In this document: positions 63,124-64,000 of the stretch, in pieces
How the letters are laid out: each line of letters begins with the position of its first letter
Position numbering within the stretch: position 1 is the stretch's first letter
DNA from: Paraburkholderia adhaesiva
Lineage (GTDB): Bacteria > Pseudomonadota > Gammaproteobacteria > Burkholderiales > Burkholderiaceae
Length of the DNA stretch: 64,000 bases
Direction of reading: 5' to 3'
Assembly: GCF_021390575.1 (NCBI RefSeq)
Contig: NZ_JAJEJQ010000002.1
Coordinates: 930,001-994,000 of the forward strand
The notes under the pieces: generated by a model
The model's database searches: none
What the model was told of the DNA's origin: nothing
Seen by the model: only the letters and a program-made list of their open reading frames with translations
Made by a program: the position numbers and the translations under genes

Positions 63124-63903
63124 ATGACCCGAGACCCTCGCCTCACCCTCAACGCACGCCAGCAGGAGTTGCTCGAATGGGTGCAGCGCGACGGCTTCGT
63201 CACCGTCGACGATCTCGCCGCGCACTTCAACGTGACGCCGCAGACGATCCGCCGCGACGTGAACTGGCTCGCCGACATGAATCTGCTGCGCCGTTACCAC
63301 GGCGGCGCGAGCCTTCCGACGAGCTCGGAAAACGTCTCCTATAGCGCGCGCCAGCGCATGTTCCATGACGAGAAGCGGCGCATCGGGGCGCTCGCGGCCT
63401 CGCATATTCCCGATCAGGCGTCGCTCTTCATCAACCTCGGCACGACGACCGAGGAAGTGGCGCGCGCACTGAACCATCATCACGGCCTGCGCGTCGTCAC
63501 GAACAATCTGAACGTCGCGAGCATGATGAGCGGCTATCCCGACTGCGAGGTGCTGATCACGGGCGGCATCGTGCGGCCGTGGGACAAGGGCATCGTGGGC
63601 GAGGCGACGATCGACTTCATCCGGCAGTTCAAGGTCGATTACGCGATCATCGGGACGTCGGCCATTGAAACCGACGGCACGCTGCGCGACTTCGACACGC
63701 GCGAAGTGCGTGTCGCCGAGGCGATCATGCAGCATGCGCGCACCGTTTATCTCGTGATGGATCATTCGAAAGTCGGGCGGCCGGCGCTCGTGCGCCAGGG
63801 GCATCTGGAACAGATCCACGCGCTCTTCACCGACAAGCCGCTGCCGCCGGAAATGGGCGAAACGGTGGCCGCGGCTGGTACGCAGGTGTACGTCGCCGAC
63901 TGA
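63124..63903 (+). CDS. glpR: DeoR/GlpR-family transcriptional regulator
   Basis: 259 residues. N-terminal DeoR HTH: ARQQELLEWVQRDGFVTVDDLAAHFNVTPQTIRRDVNWLADMNLLRRYHGGA. The C-terminal phosphosugar-sensing domain has SLFINLGTTTEEVARAL, VVTNNLNVASMM, GGIVRPWDKGIVGEAT and GTSAIETDGTLRDFD. These closely follow GlpR, the glycerol-3-phosphate repressor, and not sugar-specific DeoR proteins. An operator-like palindrome follows the gene. Confidence 0.85.
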   Translation: MTRDPRLTLNARQQELLEWVQRDGFVTVDDLAAHFNVTPQTIRRDVNWLADMNLLRRYHGGASLPTSSENVSYSARQRMFHDEKRRIGALAASHIPDQASLFINLGTTTEEVARALNHHHGLRVVTNNLNVASMMSGYPDCEVLITGGIVRPWDKGIVGEATIDFIRQFKVDYAIIGTSAIETDGTLRDFDTREVRVAEAIMQHARTVYLVMDHSKVGRPALVRQGHLEQIHALFTDKPLPPEMGETVAAAGTQVYVAD

Positions 63904-63932
63904 AAACCGCGTGTTCGGTTTGTACGCGATTC

Positions 63933-63948
63933 ATGTTCATTCGAACAT
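63933..63948. promoter_or_regulatory. GlpR-type operator palindrome
   Basis: atgttcattcgaacat has 6-bp inverted arms (atgttc/gaacat) and resembles glp operators with TGTTCG/CGAACA half sites. It lies 30 bases after the glpR stop, so the target is probably a gene beyond the window, such as glpD. The palindrome is visible; the role is inferred. Confidence 0.55.
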
Positions 63949-64000
63949 TTTTACCGGGGATGGATCGCGCCAGGTGGGGCGCTAGCACGAAGCCGCCGAT

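Noticed and set aside
1..64000. tRNA, rRNA or riboswitch genes
   Set aside because: No cloverleaf with CCA end, rRNA segment or known riboswitch core was recognised on reading.

Overview
The window is GC-rich, densely coded DNA of a Burkholderiaceae type. Gene content points to Paraburkholderia or a close relative: a bcpAIOB-style contact-dependent inhibition (CDI) locus with a Burkholderia-type (Q)LYN toxin junction, the hutU-D-I-F-G order with hutF/hutG, mmsA-mmsB, and a YadA-type adhesin followed by an OmpA-like lipoprotein. The genus assignment is inference from gene content only.

Region 1 (1-8.3 kb) is a two-partner-secretion/CDI locus. It holds the 3' end of a large BcpA/CdiA exoprotein with a low-GC C-terminal toxin module, a 50-residue membrane protein that is the best immunity candidate, a displaced remnant with a second small membrane ORF, a BcpO-like lipoprotein, and the FhaC/BcpB transporter. 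A three-gene gtr-like glycosylation cassette (gtrB, gtrA, ArnT-like transferase) lies between bcpO and bcpB. A protein made of five zinc-ribbon repeats follows bcpB.

Region 2 (8.3-28.9 kb) is mostly ordinary chromosome: a decayed MFS/LysR pair, a BON-domain protein, a LysR regulator divergent from mmsA-mmsB (valine catabolism), a squalene/phytoene synthase, convergent GH36-like and GH35 galactosidases, a 1-Cys peroxiredoxin, a taurine/nitrate-type ABC transporter divergent from an OmpR-type two-component pair, the histidine-utilisation repressor hutC, and a MEKHLA protein.

Region 3 (about 29-53 kb) looks like an inserted island. It is bordered and interrupted by decayed IS transposase fragments (IS5-like at 29.0 and 36.8 kb; IS3-like at 34.6 and 52.5 kb). 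It carries a trimeric autotransporter adhesin, an OmpA-like lipoprotein, and a compact type III secretion operon in the order sctC-D-(F?)-I-J-K-L-Q-R-S-T-U-V-N-O with ATGA overlaps at most junctions. A harpin-like Gly/Met-rich protein and a ribbon-helix-helix regulator lie upstream, and a repeat-rich DUF1521 (NopE-like, autocleaving) candidate effector lies downstream. SctU stops before its autocleavage domain, which is unexpected for a working machine. No gatekeeper, needle-length ruler, translocators or chaperones were recognised.

Region 4 (53-64 kb) contains hutU-hutD-hutI-hutF-hutG behind a perfect 16-bp palindrome of HutC-operator type, then a phospholipase-D/cardiolipin synthase-like lipoprotein, a gamma-glutamyltransferase, a YXWGXW-repeat protein, and a GlpR-type DeoR regulator followed by an operator-like palindrome. 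The hut operon and the only HutC in the window lie either side of the island, suggesting that the island split an ancestral hut cluster.
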